Source: CAYVBE01 sp964448935 (lineage in GTDB: Bacteria > Planctomycetota > Brocadiia > SM23-32). From it: a stretch of 45,828 nt of DNA. Below are positions 22,833 through 32,306 of the stretch, piece after piece (position 1 is the first letter of the stretch; every line of letters begins with the position of its first letter). Position numbers and translations under genes: made by a program. The notes under the pieces were generated by a model. It worked only from the letters and a program-made list of their open reading frames with translations, searched no databases and was not told the DNA's origin. The stretch is taken from assembly GCA_964448935.1 (NCBI GenBank), contig CAYVBE010000012.1, positions 1 to 45,828 of the forward strand. The letters run 5' to 3'.

Positions 22833-25145
22833 CTATTCGGCCGCTTCCTCCGGCTGTTCCTCGCTCTCGGCCTCGGGCTCCTCCGGGGGCTCGGGCCGTT
22901 CGAGGGGGGCGGTTAGCTTCTTCACCTGGCTCTCGGAAGCCACCAGGGCGAAGCTGCTGACCGGACCCTTCACGTAGCGGCCGTCCTCGCTCTCTTTGCC
23001 CACGGTGACGACCTTACCGCTGACGGTCTCGGTGTCTATCTGAACCGTCAGGAAGGGCTGGTCGAAACCGTAGGTCCCGGGGTCGCTGATCGTGTAGTCG
23101 GCGACTTCGGTTGCCCGGAAGTCCCTCAACATGCGGCGGACATCCCGGAGGGCGGAGGCGGTCTGTTCGGGCACTTCCGCGCCGTCGGCGTCGGCCCAGG
23201 CGTCCTCTTCGTCGTCGTAGTTGAACGTCGCGCCCGTCTCGCCCTTCCGGAAGGTGAGGGCGGTGATGTCGGGGGCCTTCGAGACCTGGCGGGAGCCCAG
23301 TTGCTCGCGCAGGTCGTCCGCGTCGCTACCGGCCACCACGAAGACGTGCCCGTCGCCCTCCAGCATGGCATAATGGCCCTCGGCCGGATCCGAGGTCTCA
23401 TCGCCGACCAGCAGTCGCTGCGTGCGCTGCTCAGGTTCAGCTTCTTCGCCTTCTTCCTCTTCCCCATCTTCGGAGGGCTCGCTTCGGTAGGTCACCCGGG
23501 CGGTCAGGGCGGGGGAGTCCAGGCCGTAAGGGGCCAGGTCTTCGACGTCCTCGGCGGCGAATGCTTCGGCCTCCAGGTTGGCGAAAACGCCCAGCACGCG
23601 GCCCACCGCGGACTGATCGGCGGGGCCCCTGGCCGGACGCACCAGCTCCCAGTCCTCGTCCGAATCCTCGCGGGTGACCTCGAACTGCCCCTTCGGATTC
23701 TCCAGCGTCACCCGCACCGCCTCGCTGCGCGGCTCGTCGAGTATCTGGCGGTCGAGGAAGGCCAGACGCCCGCGCGCCACCATGGTGTGGTAGCCCTTCT
23801 TGGCGGCGGCCAGCACGGGCGGATAATCGGTGCGGCGGGCGTAAACGCGCTCCTCGCCCGCGTTCTTGCCGAATTCGATCGCAGCCAGCACCTCGCCGTC
23901 CTCGTCCTCCAGCGTCAGGCGCGTGCGCGTTTTCTCGCTCAGCCCGTACTGGGCCGGATCGTCCGTCTCATTGGCCACGAACTCCTGGACCTTCGCGCCC
24001 TTGAGAGCCTTCAGGAAATCGTCAATGACGTCCGCATCGGCCTCGGCGGGGTCGTCACCCTGGATGGCCCATCCTTCGTCGGTATCTTCTATCATCAGGT
24101 CGCCCTCAGGTCCGGCCAGTGTGATCGTGTTCACGTCGCCGGTGACCAGGTTGGCGATGAGGGACCTTTCCCGCAGGTCGTCCGGGCTCTTGTGCAGGTC
24201 GTCGAACAGGTCCTCATCAATCTCGACGATGGCAGTCTCCGCCTTGTACATCGCGTAGTAGCGCGTCTCGTCTTCTTCCTCGACGGCGCTGACGGCGAAC
24301 TCCTGCTTCTCGTCGGCTCCCTCGACGGTCAGGGTGAGGATGGGGTCATCCAGGCCGTATGTCGCGACCTCGGTGGGGTCGTCGGACACGAAGTCGTCCT
24401 TCTTGATGCGGTGGCTGTAGAGATCGGTGGCGATCCCTTCCACGTTGCCGGCGTCCGCCAGGTCGAAGAAGGGTTGCTTGATCTCCCAGGCGTCCCCTGA
24501 CTTCTCGCACTTCAGCTCGTAGGCATCGTTGTCCTCGAGGGCTTCCGCGGAGGCGGCGATTGTGCGCAGGTCGTAGGTGTTGATCCGGGGAGCCAGCTTC
24601 TTGCTGCGCACGTCGGCCAGCGTGACGGCCGTGCTGTCCACGACGCTCTCCGGGATGGCCGTCAGGCCCTCCCGGTCTTCCAGCTTTACGTACACGCCGC
24701 CGCCGGTCGCGCCGGCATCGCCGATCAGGACCGTCCACGTGCGGTCGGCCTGGCCGCGCTCGGTGATGGTGACGGTGCGACGGGGTTCATCCAGGCCATA
24801 CTCGCCCAGGTCGGCGTCGCGGGCCTCGGCGGCGGGGATGGACCATATCTTCTCGGCGCCTTCCAGCTTGTTCAGTATGTCCTCGACGGACCACCGGTCG
24901 GCGCGGCCCTCGATGGGCGTGCTGATGCGCCAGTCGTCCGACTCCCCCACGCGCCTGCAGACCAGTTGTCGGTCACCTTCCCGGATAGCCAGGGAGGCGA
25001 CGCGGTCGGTCTTCAGGTCGGGCAGCAGGGCGGTTCGCCGCTCTTCCAGCTCCTCGGAGGTAGGTTCCTCGGAGAGCCGCCACGCAATGAATCCGGCAAT
25101 GACCACGAGGACCAGCAGGATCAGTGTTTTTCCGTATTGTTTCAT
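22833..25145 (-). CDS. DUF4340-domain membrane-anchored protein
   Basis: This 770-residue protein has one N-terminal membrane helix (about 6-24, TLILLVLVVIAGFIAWRLS); the rest is extracytoplasmic. It contains several related beta-rich units with the DUF4340 pattern, for example VASLAIREGDRQLVCRR, YGLDEPRRTVTI, YGLDDPILTLTVEGADEKQEF, YGLSEKTRTRLTLEDEDG, YGLDSPALTARV and YGFDQPFLTVQI. The recurring YG(L/F)DxP turns make the repeat obvious. The C-terminus is Glu/Pro-rich. DUF4340 proteins typically end GldG-type ABC operons, as here; the function is unknown. It lies 28 bp after the GldG-like gene. Confidence 0.88.
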   Translation of the reverse strand: MKQYGKTLILLVLVVIAGFIAWRLSEEPTSEELEERRTALLPDLKTDRVASLAIREGDRQLVCRRVGESDDWRISTPIEGRADRWSVEDILNKLEGAEKIWSIPAAEARDADLGEYGLDEPRRTVTITERGQADRTWTVLIGDAGATGGGVYVKLEDREGLTAIPESVVDSTAVTLADVRSKKLAPRINTYDLRTIAASAEALEDNDAYELKCEKSGDAWEIKQPFFDLADAGNVEGIATDLYSHRIKKDDFVSDDPTEVATYGLDDPILTLTVEGADEKQEFAVSAVEEEDETRYYAMYKAETAIVEIDEDLFDDLHKSPDDLRERSLIANLVTGDVNTITLAGPEGDLMIEDTDEGWAIQGDDPAEADADVIDDFLKALKGAKVQEFVANETDDPAQYGLSEKTRTRLTLEDEDGEVLAAIEFGKNAGEERVYARRTDYPPVLAAAKKGYHTMVARGRLAFLDRQILDEPRSEAVRVTLENPKGQFEVTREDSDEDWELVRPARGPADQSAVGRVLGVFANLEAEAFAAEDVEDLAPYGLDSPALTARVTYRSEPSEDGEEEEGEEAEPEQRTQRLLVGDETSDPAEGHYAMLEGDGHVFVVAGSDADDLREQLGSRQVSKAPDITALTFRKGETGATFNYDDEEDAWADADGAEVPEQTASALRDVRRMLRDFRATEVADYTISDPGTYGFDQPFLTVQIDTETVSGKVVTVGKESEDGRYVKGPVSSFALVASESQVKKLTAPLERPEPPEEPEAESEEQPEEAAE

Positions 25146-25173
25146 CGGTGGACTCGCAGGTTAGAAAGCGACC

Positions 25174-26916
25174 TTATCTTCTCCGAATCAGCCAGACCAC
25201 AACTCCCAGGGCGATGACCAGGCCGGGAACCGCTCCCAGGAACAGGTAGCGGGAAGCGGCCAACGGCGCCTTGCCCACGTTCACCTGATTGAAATCAACC
25301 GTCTTGGGCGGGATGCCCAGCTTCTGTGTCTTGCCCGCCATCCAGTTGACGCAGTTCAGCAGCAGGTACCGGTTCTGCGGGGACTGGTCCAGAATGGCGT
25401 TCACGAAAGATATGGAGCTGCCCAGCACCACTATGCGCGGTCCGGGCATCTCCATGCCGGGCGGCGCCTGAGGCGGCGTCTGCGGCTCGATCAGGGCGCC
25501 GACGACGGCCGGCTTCGGCGTGTCCTCGCCTTCGTCGTATTCGGTATTCTGGTTCAGCGGCAGTGCCCTCTCGCCCCAGCTCTGCTGTGGACCCGTGAGC
25601 AGTTCCGTGGCTCCCTGCTGTCCCTGCGGTCCGGCGGGCGCGACGCTCAGGGTGCAGGCGTCCTCCAGATGCAGCGTGTAGTTCTGCAGACCCTCGGTTA
25701 TGGGATGGGACTTCATTCCGCCGGGCCCCACGGGGACGCTGCGGGTCAGCGCGGCGCCCATGAACGTCTGCATCAGCGTGACGCCGACCGCCCTGGTATT
25801 CAGCTCCACCCCGTAGGCCGCCACCAGCTCATCGAGGTTGGTGTTCACGGTTTCGGACAGTTCCGGGTCGGCCAGGACGATCGCCGCGCCGTTGCGGCGG
25901 CCGAAGTAATCGTGCAGTGCGCCCATCTCCTGCTCGGGGATGGGTGTCTGCGGTCCCGCGATGAGCAGCACGGCGCAGTCATCCGGCACCGCACCTTCGG
26001 TGGCCAGGTGCAGCGGTTTCACCTCGTAGTTGGCGCTCTCCAGAGCCTGCACCAGCCTGGAGTACGTCATGCCGGCGTTGCTCTGCGTGGGCATCGGCTG
26101 CTGTGGGGAGGGCGCGGGGCCGGTGGTCTCCAGTGGCCTCTCGCCATGGCCGGTCAGCGCATAGACCACGGGCTTTTCTTCCTCGGTCAGTTTCATCAGG
26201 GCATTCAGGAAGGCCCCTTCACCCTTGAAGGCGATGGTGGGCATCATCCCGCGGCCGCCGCCCCTTTGCTCCACGAGCTTGCCGACGGGGATGACCTCGT
26301 GCTGGTCGCCCATGACGAACACCACGCTGGGCGGGTCCAGACTGACCGTCCCCAGCCGCTGCTGCAGTTCCCTGGCGCGCCTCTCGACCTCCAGGCCGGC
26401 GGTGATGTTCAACCTCTCGACCTTCATCCGCGGCGCGCGGGCCTGGAACTCCTGCAGCATGTCGTTCACGTTCTCATATATCTGGGGCACGATCCTGTCG
26501 GTGTGGATGAAGTACGCCTCGAGCGGCTGCTCCACGTTGCTCAGGAAATTGATGGTCTGCGAGTGCAGGGAGTACTTGCGCTGCCCGGTCCAGTCCATCC
26601 GGCTGTAGCGTCGGTTGGTGATGTAGCACAGCAGCCCGGCCAGAGCCAGCACCAGCAGCACCACGATGGCGAAGTTGGCCTTCTCGGCGGCATCGCGTGT
26701 GATCAGCAGCCCGACCAACTCGCGCCAGTTCAGCGCGATGCCGGCCAGCGTGGCGGCGCCGCCAATGATGATCAGTGCCAGCGAAAGGACGTCCTTCTGC
26801 ACCGAAGCACGCACCGAGAGGTCCCGCACGATGAGGCCCGCCACGAGGATGACAATGCCCAGGACAATCCCGACACGTGCCACGGTCTTCCAGCGCGGTG
26901 TCTCTGTCTTGCCCAT
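25174..26916 (-). CDS. GldG-like ABC transporter auxiliary protein
   Basis: This 580-residue protein has three N-terminal membrane helices (about 13-33, 43-61, 78-97), a long extracytoplasmic region and a C-terminal helix (about 550-572, YLFLGAVPGLVIALGVVVWL) followed by RRR. The central part holds the family landmarks: SLHSQTINFLSNVEQPLEAYF, KPVVYALTGHGERPL, and DCAVLLIAGPQTPIPEQEMG with the IFT52/GldG-type fold. In Bacteroidetes GldG works with GldA and GldF in gliding and secretion; outside that group the family is widespread and not tied to motility. It lies 6 bp after the permease gene and should act in the same complex. Confidence 0.88.
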   Translation of the reverse strand: MGKTETPRWKTVARVGIVLGIVILVAGLIVRDLSVRASVQKDVLSLALIIIGGAATLAGIALNWRELVGLLITRDAAEKANFAIVVLLVLALAGLLCYITNRRYSRMDWTGQRKYSLHSQTINFLSNVEQPLEAYFIHTDRIVPQIYENVNDMLQEFQARAPRMKVERLNITAGLEVERRARELQQRLGTVSLDPPSVVFVMGDQHEVIPVGKLVEQRGGGRGMMPTIAFKGEGAFLNALMKLTEEEKPVVYALTGHGERPLETTGPAPSPQQPMPTQSNAGMTYSRLVQALESANYEVKPLHLATEGAVPDDCAVLLIAGPQTPIPEQEMGALHDYFGRRNGAAIVLADPELSETVNTNLDELVAAYGVELNTRAVGVTLMQTFMGAALTRSVPVGPGGMKSHPITEGLQNYTLHLEDACTLSVAPAGPQGQQGATELLTGPQQSWGERALPLNQNTEYDEGEDTPKPAVVGALIEPQTPPQAPPGMEMPGPRIVVLGSSISFVNAILDQSPQNRYLLLNCVNWMAGKTQKLGIPPKTVDFNQVNVGKAPLAASRYLFLGAVPGLVIALGVVVWLIRRR

Positions 26917-26922
26917 CTCGTC

Positions 26923-27642
26923 TTACCTCCACTTCCTCAACTGCAGGGAGCGCACGGTCAGGAAAAGGAAAACCGACGTGGTGATCACGAAGTAGGCCAC
27001 GTCTCGGGTGTCCACCAGGCCCCGGAGAAAACTGTCGTAGAAATGCTCCATGGGCGAGATATAGGTCAGGGCCCTTGCCCAGAGCGCCTGGGAAAAGCCC
27101 CCCAGGTAGCCGACCAGAAAGATGACCAGCAGGAAGGCGAAGCTCATGATGCCCGAGCCGATCTGCACGCTGGTCAGCGAGGAGGCGAACAGGCCGATGG
27201 CCAAAAACTGTGCGGTCAAAAGGAACAGCCCCAGCGCTCCGGCCAGAAGCGCCCCCGTATCCAGCGGGGTCAGAAGGCGCAGGTAGATCAGCTCCAGGGG
27301 GATGGGCAGATACATGACGCCGGTGAAGACCAGTGCGCCGATGAACTTGCCCAGAACCACCTCGGTCTCCGTGACCGGGGTGGTCATCAGCGTCTCCATA
27401 GTGCCCTGGTTGCTCTCCTCGCTGAGCAGCCGCATCGTCAAAAGCGGAGCGGCCACCAGCAGCAGGATGACGACGTTGAACGTGGAAAGGGCCACGATGT
27501 CCGCCCGCGGTACCACTTCCCGAAGGTGCAGCACGAAGAACAATCCGTGCGCTATAGCGAAGCCCGCCAGCACGATGTAGGCAATGGGGGACAGGAAGTA
27601 GCCGCTCAGCTCTCGCCTGGTTACAACCGGAATGTTGACCAT
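26923..27642 (-). CDS. ABC-2 type transporter permease (GldF-like)
   Basis: This 239-residue protein has six predicted membrane helices. The start VVTRRELSGYFLSPIAYIVL and the central sequence TMRLLSEESNQGTMETLMTTPVTETEVVLGKF are hallmarks of GldF/NosY-type ABC-2 permeases. The last cytoplasmic part, YISPMEHFYDSFLRGLVDTRDVAYF, is also conserved in the family. It pairs with the ATPase at 28500-29468. It lies 3 bp after the YIP1-family gene and 6 bp before the GldG-like gene. Substrate unknown. Confidence 0.92.
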   Translation of the reverse strand: MVNIPVVTRRELSGYFLSPIAYIVLAGFAIAHGLFFVLHLREVVPRADIVALSTFNVVILLLVAAPLLTMRLLSEESNQGTMETLMTTPVTETEVVLGKFIGALVFTGVMYLPIPLELIYLRLLTPLDTGALLAGALGLFLLTAQFLAIGLFASSLTSVQIGSGIMSFAFLLVIFLVGYLGGFSQALWARALTYISPMEHFYDSFLRGLVDTRDVAYFVITTSVFLFLTVRSLQLRKWR

Positions 27643-27645
27643 GGT

Positions 27646-28499
27646 TTATGCACTCTCCCGCACGCGACGCGAGAACATGAAGCTTGAGACGGTAAGAACG
27701 ACACCCAGCACCAGGACCGCAGCGGTGATGATCAGGCCCGCCGCGAAGGTCCACCACAGGAAGGCCGAGATCGCTCCGCCCACCAGCACCAGCACCAGCA
27801 GCAGGCCGGACAGCGCCAGGGCCAGACCGACGCCCACGTCGGTCTCGAAAGCGTTGATGCAGCCCACGATGAGGCCCCGCAGCAGCAGCACCACGCCCGC
27901 CAGGACGCTCAACGGCAGCAGGATGTAGGCCCACCACTTCACGATGGGCGCCAGGGCCCCCTCGGTTGCAGGAGCCAGAAGGGTCAGCAGGTATGCCGGC
28001 AGCGAGACCAGCAGCACCAGCGCCGTCGCGCAAGCAAGCGGCGCCAGGGCGCCTCCGACCGAATACAGCCAGACGCTGACGGAACCCTCCCAGTTGGTCG
28101 GCGCGAACAGCTTGCCCGGAGCATGGAACAGGCTGCCCAGGACGACCGTGAGCGCCGCGGCGACCACCGCCGCCAGGGGCAGCAGCACCAGCAGAAGGCC
28201 CGTCACCTGGGCGGGCACCTGCTGCGCGCGGTAAGCCGTGGGTTCCGCCGCCGGGTCGGGTGCGGTCACGCCGAAGTGCGCCAGCGCCGCCGGAAAGCTC
28301 AGCACGACGATCGTGCAGAGCAGGATGATGAAGAACGTGAGGGGTTCGTGGAGCCCGCCGTGCCGGGCCATCCTGGAGAAGAACTGCCCCGGCCGCGCGA
28401 TCAGCTCGATCAGGCTCTCGCGGAACGCAGCGGTCGCCGGGCGCGTGCCCAGGCTTTCCCAGCTCAAGAGGTCCTGTGTTTCTGTGGCTGCCGCCGATC

Positions 28500-28503
<4 letters not shown>
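27646..28503 (-). CDS. YIP1 family integral membrane protein
   Basis: This protein has 285 residues. After a soluble N-terminus the motif LIARPGQFFSRMARHGGLHEPLTFF introduces five or six membrane helices, the pattern of the YIP1 domain family. The segment TNWEGSVSVWLYSVGGALAPLACA is also typical. It overlaps the ATPase stop by 4 bp (ATGA) and sits inside the gliding-type ABC operon, between ATPase and permease. That position suggests it is part of, or regulates, the transporter. No enzymatic motif is visible. Confidence 0.78.
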
Positions 28504-29468
<965 letters not shown>

Positions 29469-29576
29469 TGCAGCGTCCTCCTCAGTGTGTGCAATTGAAC
29501 ATTAGGACCGCGCCCGGCATGTCTGCGCCGGCGCCGTTTCTGGGGGATCATCCTTCGGGAAGACTCACCCCACGGC

Positions 29577-30005
29577 TCATCCCTGTTCCTGTGCTTCCTC
29601 CTCGGCTGCCTCGTCCTCTTCCTCTGGACCAAAGATGAGTTCCGCCAGCCTTTCGGCCTCCTGCGTCCGGCCTGCCTTCTGATATGCCAGGCGCGCGACG
29701 GTGTAGAGTTCGGCCCTCTCGGCCGACCGGGCCAGTTCTACCCATTCGTCCTCGGAGATCGGTTCACCGAGGACCCGCTTGGCCCGCATGTAGAGCGGGG
29801 TGTTCCCGCGCTCCATGGCCCTCCGGGCGACCTGGCGCGCCAGGTCATCCGCCTCGGCGCGTTGAAAGAACTCCAGCGCGTCGTCGTAGCGCTCGGCCTC
29901 CATGAACTGCTGTCCGGTCTCGCGCAGTTGCTCATCGGAGGTCTTGTCGCCGAACAGTATCTTGCGTTTGGCGTGGAAGTCGGGCAAGTCGTCGTTTTTT
30001 CCCAT
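29577..30005 (-). CDS. Small helical (TPR-like) protein of unknown function
   Basis: This 142-residue soluble protein is almost entirely alpha-helical. It contains two or three degenerate helical-hairpin repeats, for example GQQFMEAERYDDALEFFQRA and ELYTVARLAYQKAGRTQEAE, which resemble TPR units, and ends in a Glu-rich tail. The N-terminus MGKNDDLPDFHAKRKILFG is unusual and could be a conserved signature. No enzymatic motif is visible; a protein-interaction role is plausible. It has its own promoter candidate (30045-30073). The ATG at 30005 lacks a strong ribosome site. Confidence 0.75.
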   Translation of the reverse strand: MGKNDDLPDFHAKRKILFGDKTSDEQLRETGQQFMEAERYDDALEFFQRAEADDLARQVARRAMERGNTPLYMRAKRVLGEPISEDEWVELARSAERAELYTVARLAYQKAGRTQEAERLAELIFGPEEEDEAAEEEAQEQG

Positions 30006-30044
30006 TGATTCTTCACAGCTTCCGAATGACGCTGCGGAGTATTC

Positions 30045-30073
30045 ATTCTTGCAGAGCGATTCTTGCCTGTCAA
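30045..30073 (-). promoter_or_regulatory. Promoter candidate for the TPR-like gene
   Basis: On the minus strand a perfect TTGACA (30068-30073) is followed by 17 bp and AAGAAT (30045-30050), a weak -10 match. GCAAGAAT is repeated twice within the region. It lies in the 85-bp gap after yraN, and the following gene starts at 30005. Confidence 0.45.
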
Positions 30074-30090
30074 GTACAGCCCCGCCGGAG

Positions 30091-30558
30091 TCACGAGAAG
30101 GCCCGTGGAGTGCCCTGGAAAGCGTTCTCCAGGTGACGGAGGGTCCGCACGCTCCCGTCCGCCTCCAGCAGCACGGTCACTACGTCGTAGCGCAGGGCCA
30201 GCCCCGGCCGGTCCAGCCCGCGCACGGTGCAGTACTGCTCGGAGGCCCGGACGACGCGTCGTTGCTTCTCGCGCGTGATGGTGTGCTCCGGGTCTATGAG
30301 TGCGGGGTGGGTCTGAGTCCTCACCTCGACGAACGCCACCGTCCCGTCCCGGAAGGCCACCAGGTCAACCTCGCCCAGGGTGGTGGTGAAGTTGCGCTCC
30401 AGGATGCGGTAGCCCTTTCCGCGCAGGTGGCGTGCCGCCAGTCGTTCCCCGCGCCGGCCCACCCGCAGGTGCGCGGCGTCTTGCCCGCCGGTGCCGGGGA
30501 TCAGCCGCCGGACGCTATCCAGCACACCCGACAGCAAGGGTTTGAGACGTTCCAGCAT
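30091..30558 (-). CDS. yraN: YraN family (UPF0102) putative endonuclease-like protein
   Basis: This 155-residue protein carries the YraN signature: AARHLRGKGYRILERNFTTT, then LGEVDLVAFRDGTVAFVEVR, which supplies the E..D..ExR/K residues of a restriction-endonuclease-like fold. These proteins are near universal in bacteria, often beside rnhB or rsmI, and their activity is uncertain. An extra N-terminal 35 residues (MLERLKPLLSGVLDSVRRL) precede the domain. It lies 9 bp after the phosphohexomutase gene and is probably co-transcribed with it. Confidence 0.88.
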   Translation of the reverse strand: MLERLKPLLSGVLDSVRRLIPGTGGQDAAHLRVGRRGERLAARHLRGKGYRILERNFTTTLGEVDLVAFRDGTVAFVEVRTQTHPALIDPEHTITREKQRRVVRASEQYCTVRGLDRPGLALRYDVVTVLLEADGSVRTLRHLENAFQGTPRAFS

Positions 30559-30567
30559 CGCTCGACC

Positions 30568-32121
30568 TTACATGCGCAGTTCCGGCCCTGCCAGCTCGAC
30601 CAGGGCGTCGCGCTTCTCCTCCATGAGCGCCCGGTCGCCGAATGCCTCCACGTAGAGGCGCAAAATGCCGCCGCCGGCGCCCTCGGTGCCGCTCTTGCGC
30701 ATGCAGAACCACCAGTCGTCGGCCTCGGCGCGCAGGTCGGCCACGCTCAGCTCCATGCCCTCCGGGGGATAGGAGTCCACGAGGCGGACGCGGTCGTCCA
30801 CGACCACGTACAGCCTCTCGATCCGGTCGCCGAACTGCTCGGCCGCCTCGGCGATGACCTGATCGGCGGGCCGTTCGGCCGGCATCTGGAAGTTGATCTC
30901 GCCCGATTCGAAGTATTTGCTCCGCGGCGTCTCCAGCACGCTGGAGAGCGGCTGGCCCTGGCTGTGCAGCTCCGCCGCCAGCTCCAGCATCAGTATGCCA
31001 GCCATCATGCCGCTGTCGGCGCACCAGAACTCGCGGAACATGTAATGGCCGGAGTGCTCGGCGCCGAACGCGATCTGCGGGTCGTCGTACATGATGGCCT
31101 TGATCTTGCCGTAGCCGACAGGCGTCATCACCGCGTGGCCATCGCCCAGCACGTCGGTCCGGTCGCCCAGCGTGTCCGCCACCACCCAGCTCGACGCCAG
31201 GTTGAAGGCGATCTTGATGTCCGGGCTCAGCTTGTCCCGCAGCCGCTTGCCGACCAGGGCGGTGTGCAGCGGCGGGGAGATCATCTCGCCGTTCTCGTCC
31301 ATCACGGCCACCCGGTCCGCGTCCCCGTCGAAGCAGATGCCCACGTGGCTGTCGGTGCGCCCCACCAGGTCGGCCAGCATGGACTGGTATTCGGCGTTGA
31401 GCGGGTTGGGGATGATGATGGGGAAGGCGCCGTCCGGCCGCTCGTTGGAGAAGGACCACTCGAACTGCGGCGCCAGCTCCGCCAACTCGCTCAGTATGCG
31501 CGCGCCCATGCCGTTGCCCGCCTCGACGGCCACGCGCATCGGCTCCTGGAAGCCGGCGCAGGCCGCCTCGAAGTCGCAGCCGCCGCGCTCCAGGATGGTC
31601 TCGATGTAGTCCGGCGCAAACTCTTCCCAGCCCGGTCGCTCGGGCACGGCCTGCTTCTTCAGTGCCAGTCCGATTCGCTGCAGCTCGTCCTCCGGCAGCG
31701 GGGCCTCGGCGTCCACGGCCAGCGGCAGCGGCATGCCCCCGCGGCCGAAGAATTTGAAGCCGTTGTTGTCTCGCGGGTTGTGCGAGGCCGTGATGATGAT
31801 CCCGCCGTCAATCAGGTCGCTGTACTTTGCCGGCAGGAAGCCCACCAGCTCGGTGCCTGCCAGGCCCATGCGGATGGGCCGGCAGCCGCCGTCCTCCAGG
31901 CCGCGACAGAGCGCCGTGCTCAGCACCGGGCCGCTCAGGCGCATGTCGTGCCCCACGGCCACGTTCACCGGCAGCACCTCGGTGCACTCGACGAAGGTGT
32001 CCGCCAGCGCCAGCCCCAGGTTGTAGGCCAGCTCGCAGTCAATGCTCTCGCCGTAGATGCCCCGGATGTCGTCCCGCTTGATGACCTCGTCAACCTTGCT
32101 GCACCGGTCACTGATTGCCAT
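30568..32121 (-). CDS. Phosphomannomutase/phosphoglucomutase (alpha-D-phosphohexomutase)
   Basis: This protein has 517 residues from the ATG at 32121 (MAISDRCSKVDEV), preceded by GGAGAG; the frame is open further upstream but that part is basic filler. The four-domain family landmarks are all visible: the phosphoserine loop ITASHNPRDNNGFK, the metal-binding loop CFDGDADRVAV, the sugar-binding GAEHSGHYMF and the C-terminal phosphate-binding RKSGTEGAGG. It interconverts hexose-1- and hexose-6-phosphates, feeding GDP-mannose or glucan synthesis. The opening resembles the CpsG/ManB branch, so mannose is the likelier substrate, but specificity is not certain. It is divergent from the photolyase gene. 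Confidence 0.92.
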   Translation of the reverse strand: MAISDRCSKVDEVIKRDDIRGIYGESIDCELAYNLGLALADTFVECTEVLPVNVAVGHDMRLSGPVLSTALCRGLEDGGCRPIRMGLAGTELVGFLPAKYSDLIDGGIIITASHNPRDNNGFKFFGRGGMPLPLAVDAEAPLPEDELQRIGLALKKQAVPERPGWEEFAPDYIETILERGGCDFEAACAGFQEPMRVAVEAGNGMGARILSELAELAPQFEWSFSNERPDGAFPIIIPNPLNAEYQSMLADLVGRTDSHVGICFDGDADRVAVMDENGEMISPPLHTALVGKRLRDKLSPDIKIAFNLASSWVVADTLGDRTDVLGDGHAVMTPVGYGKIKAIMYDDPQIAFGAEHSGHYMFREFWCADSGMMAGILMLELAAELHSQGQPLSSVLETPRSKYFESGEINFQMPAERPADQVIAEAAEQFGDRIERLYVVVDDRVRLVDSYPPEGMELSVADLRAEADDWWFCMRKSGTEGAGGGILRLYVEAFGDRALMEEKRDALVELAGPELRM

Positions 32122-32266
32122 GGAAATCTCTCCGAAACCTGGGAATGTATCCGGCATGCTCGCGACCCGACCGAACGCCCCCGGCACGGCCACGCGATGA
32201 CTCAACCGCGAACGTACCACAGGGCGGGTCCGAACGCAAGCGTGTGCGGCGCGCCCCCGGTTGGGT

Positions 32267-32272
32267 TATACT
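32267..32272 (+). promoter_or_regulatory. Candidate -10 box for the photolyase gene
   Basis: TATACT (5 of 6 to consensus) lies in the 185-bp gap between the divergent phosphohexomutase and photolyase genes. It predicts a start near 32279 and a 28-nt leader before the GTG. No recognisable -35 box stands 16-18 bp upstream, so it is a weak call. The rest of the gap holds nothing else clear. Confidence 0.35.
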
Positions 32273-32306
32273 GCTGCCGAGCCCACCCACAAATGGAGCG
32301 GAGACC

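Noticed and set aside
25669..27687. Long forward frame opposite the GldG-like and permease genes (672 codons)
   Set aside because: It spans two well-supported genes and their junction; the composition is Gln/His-rich without domain motifs.
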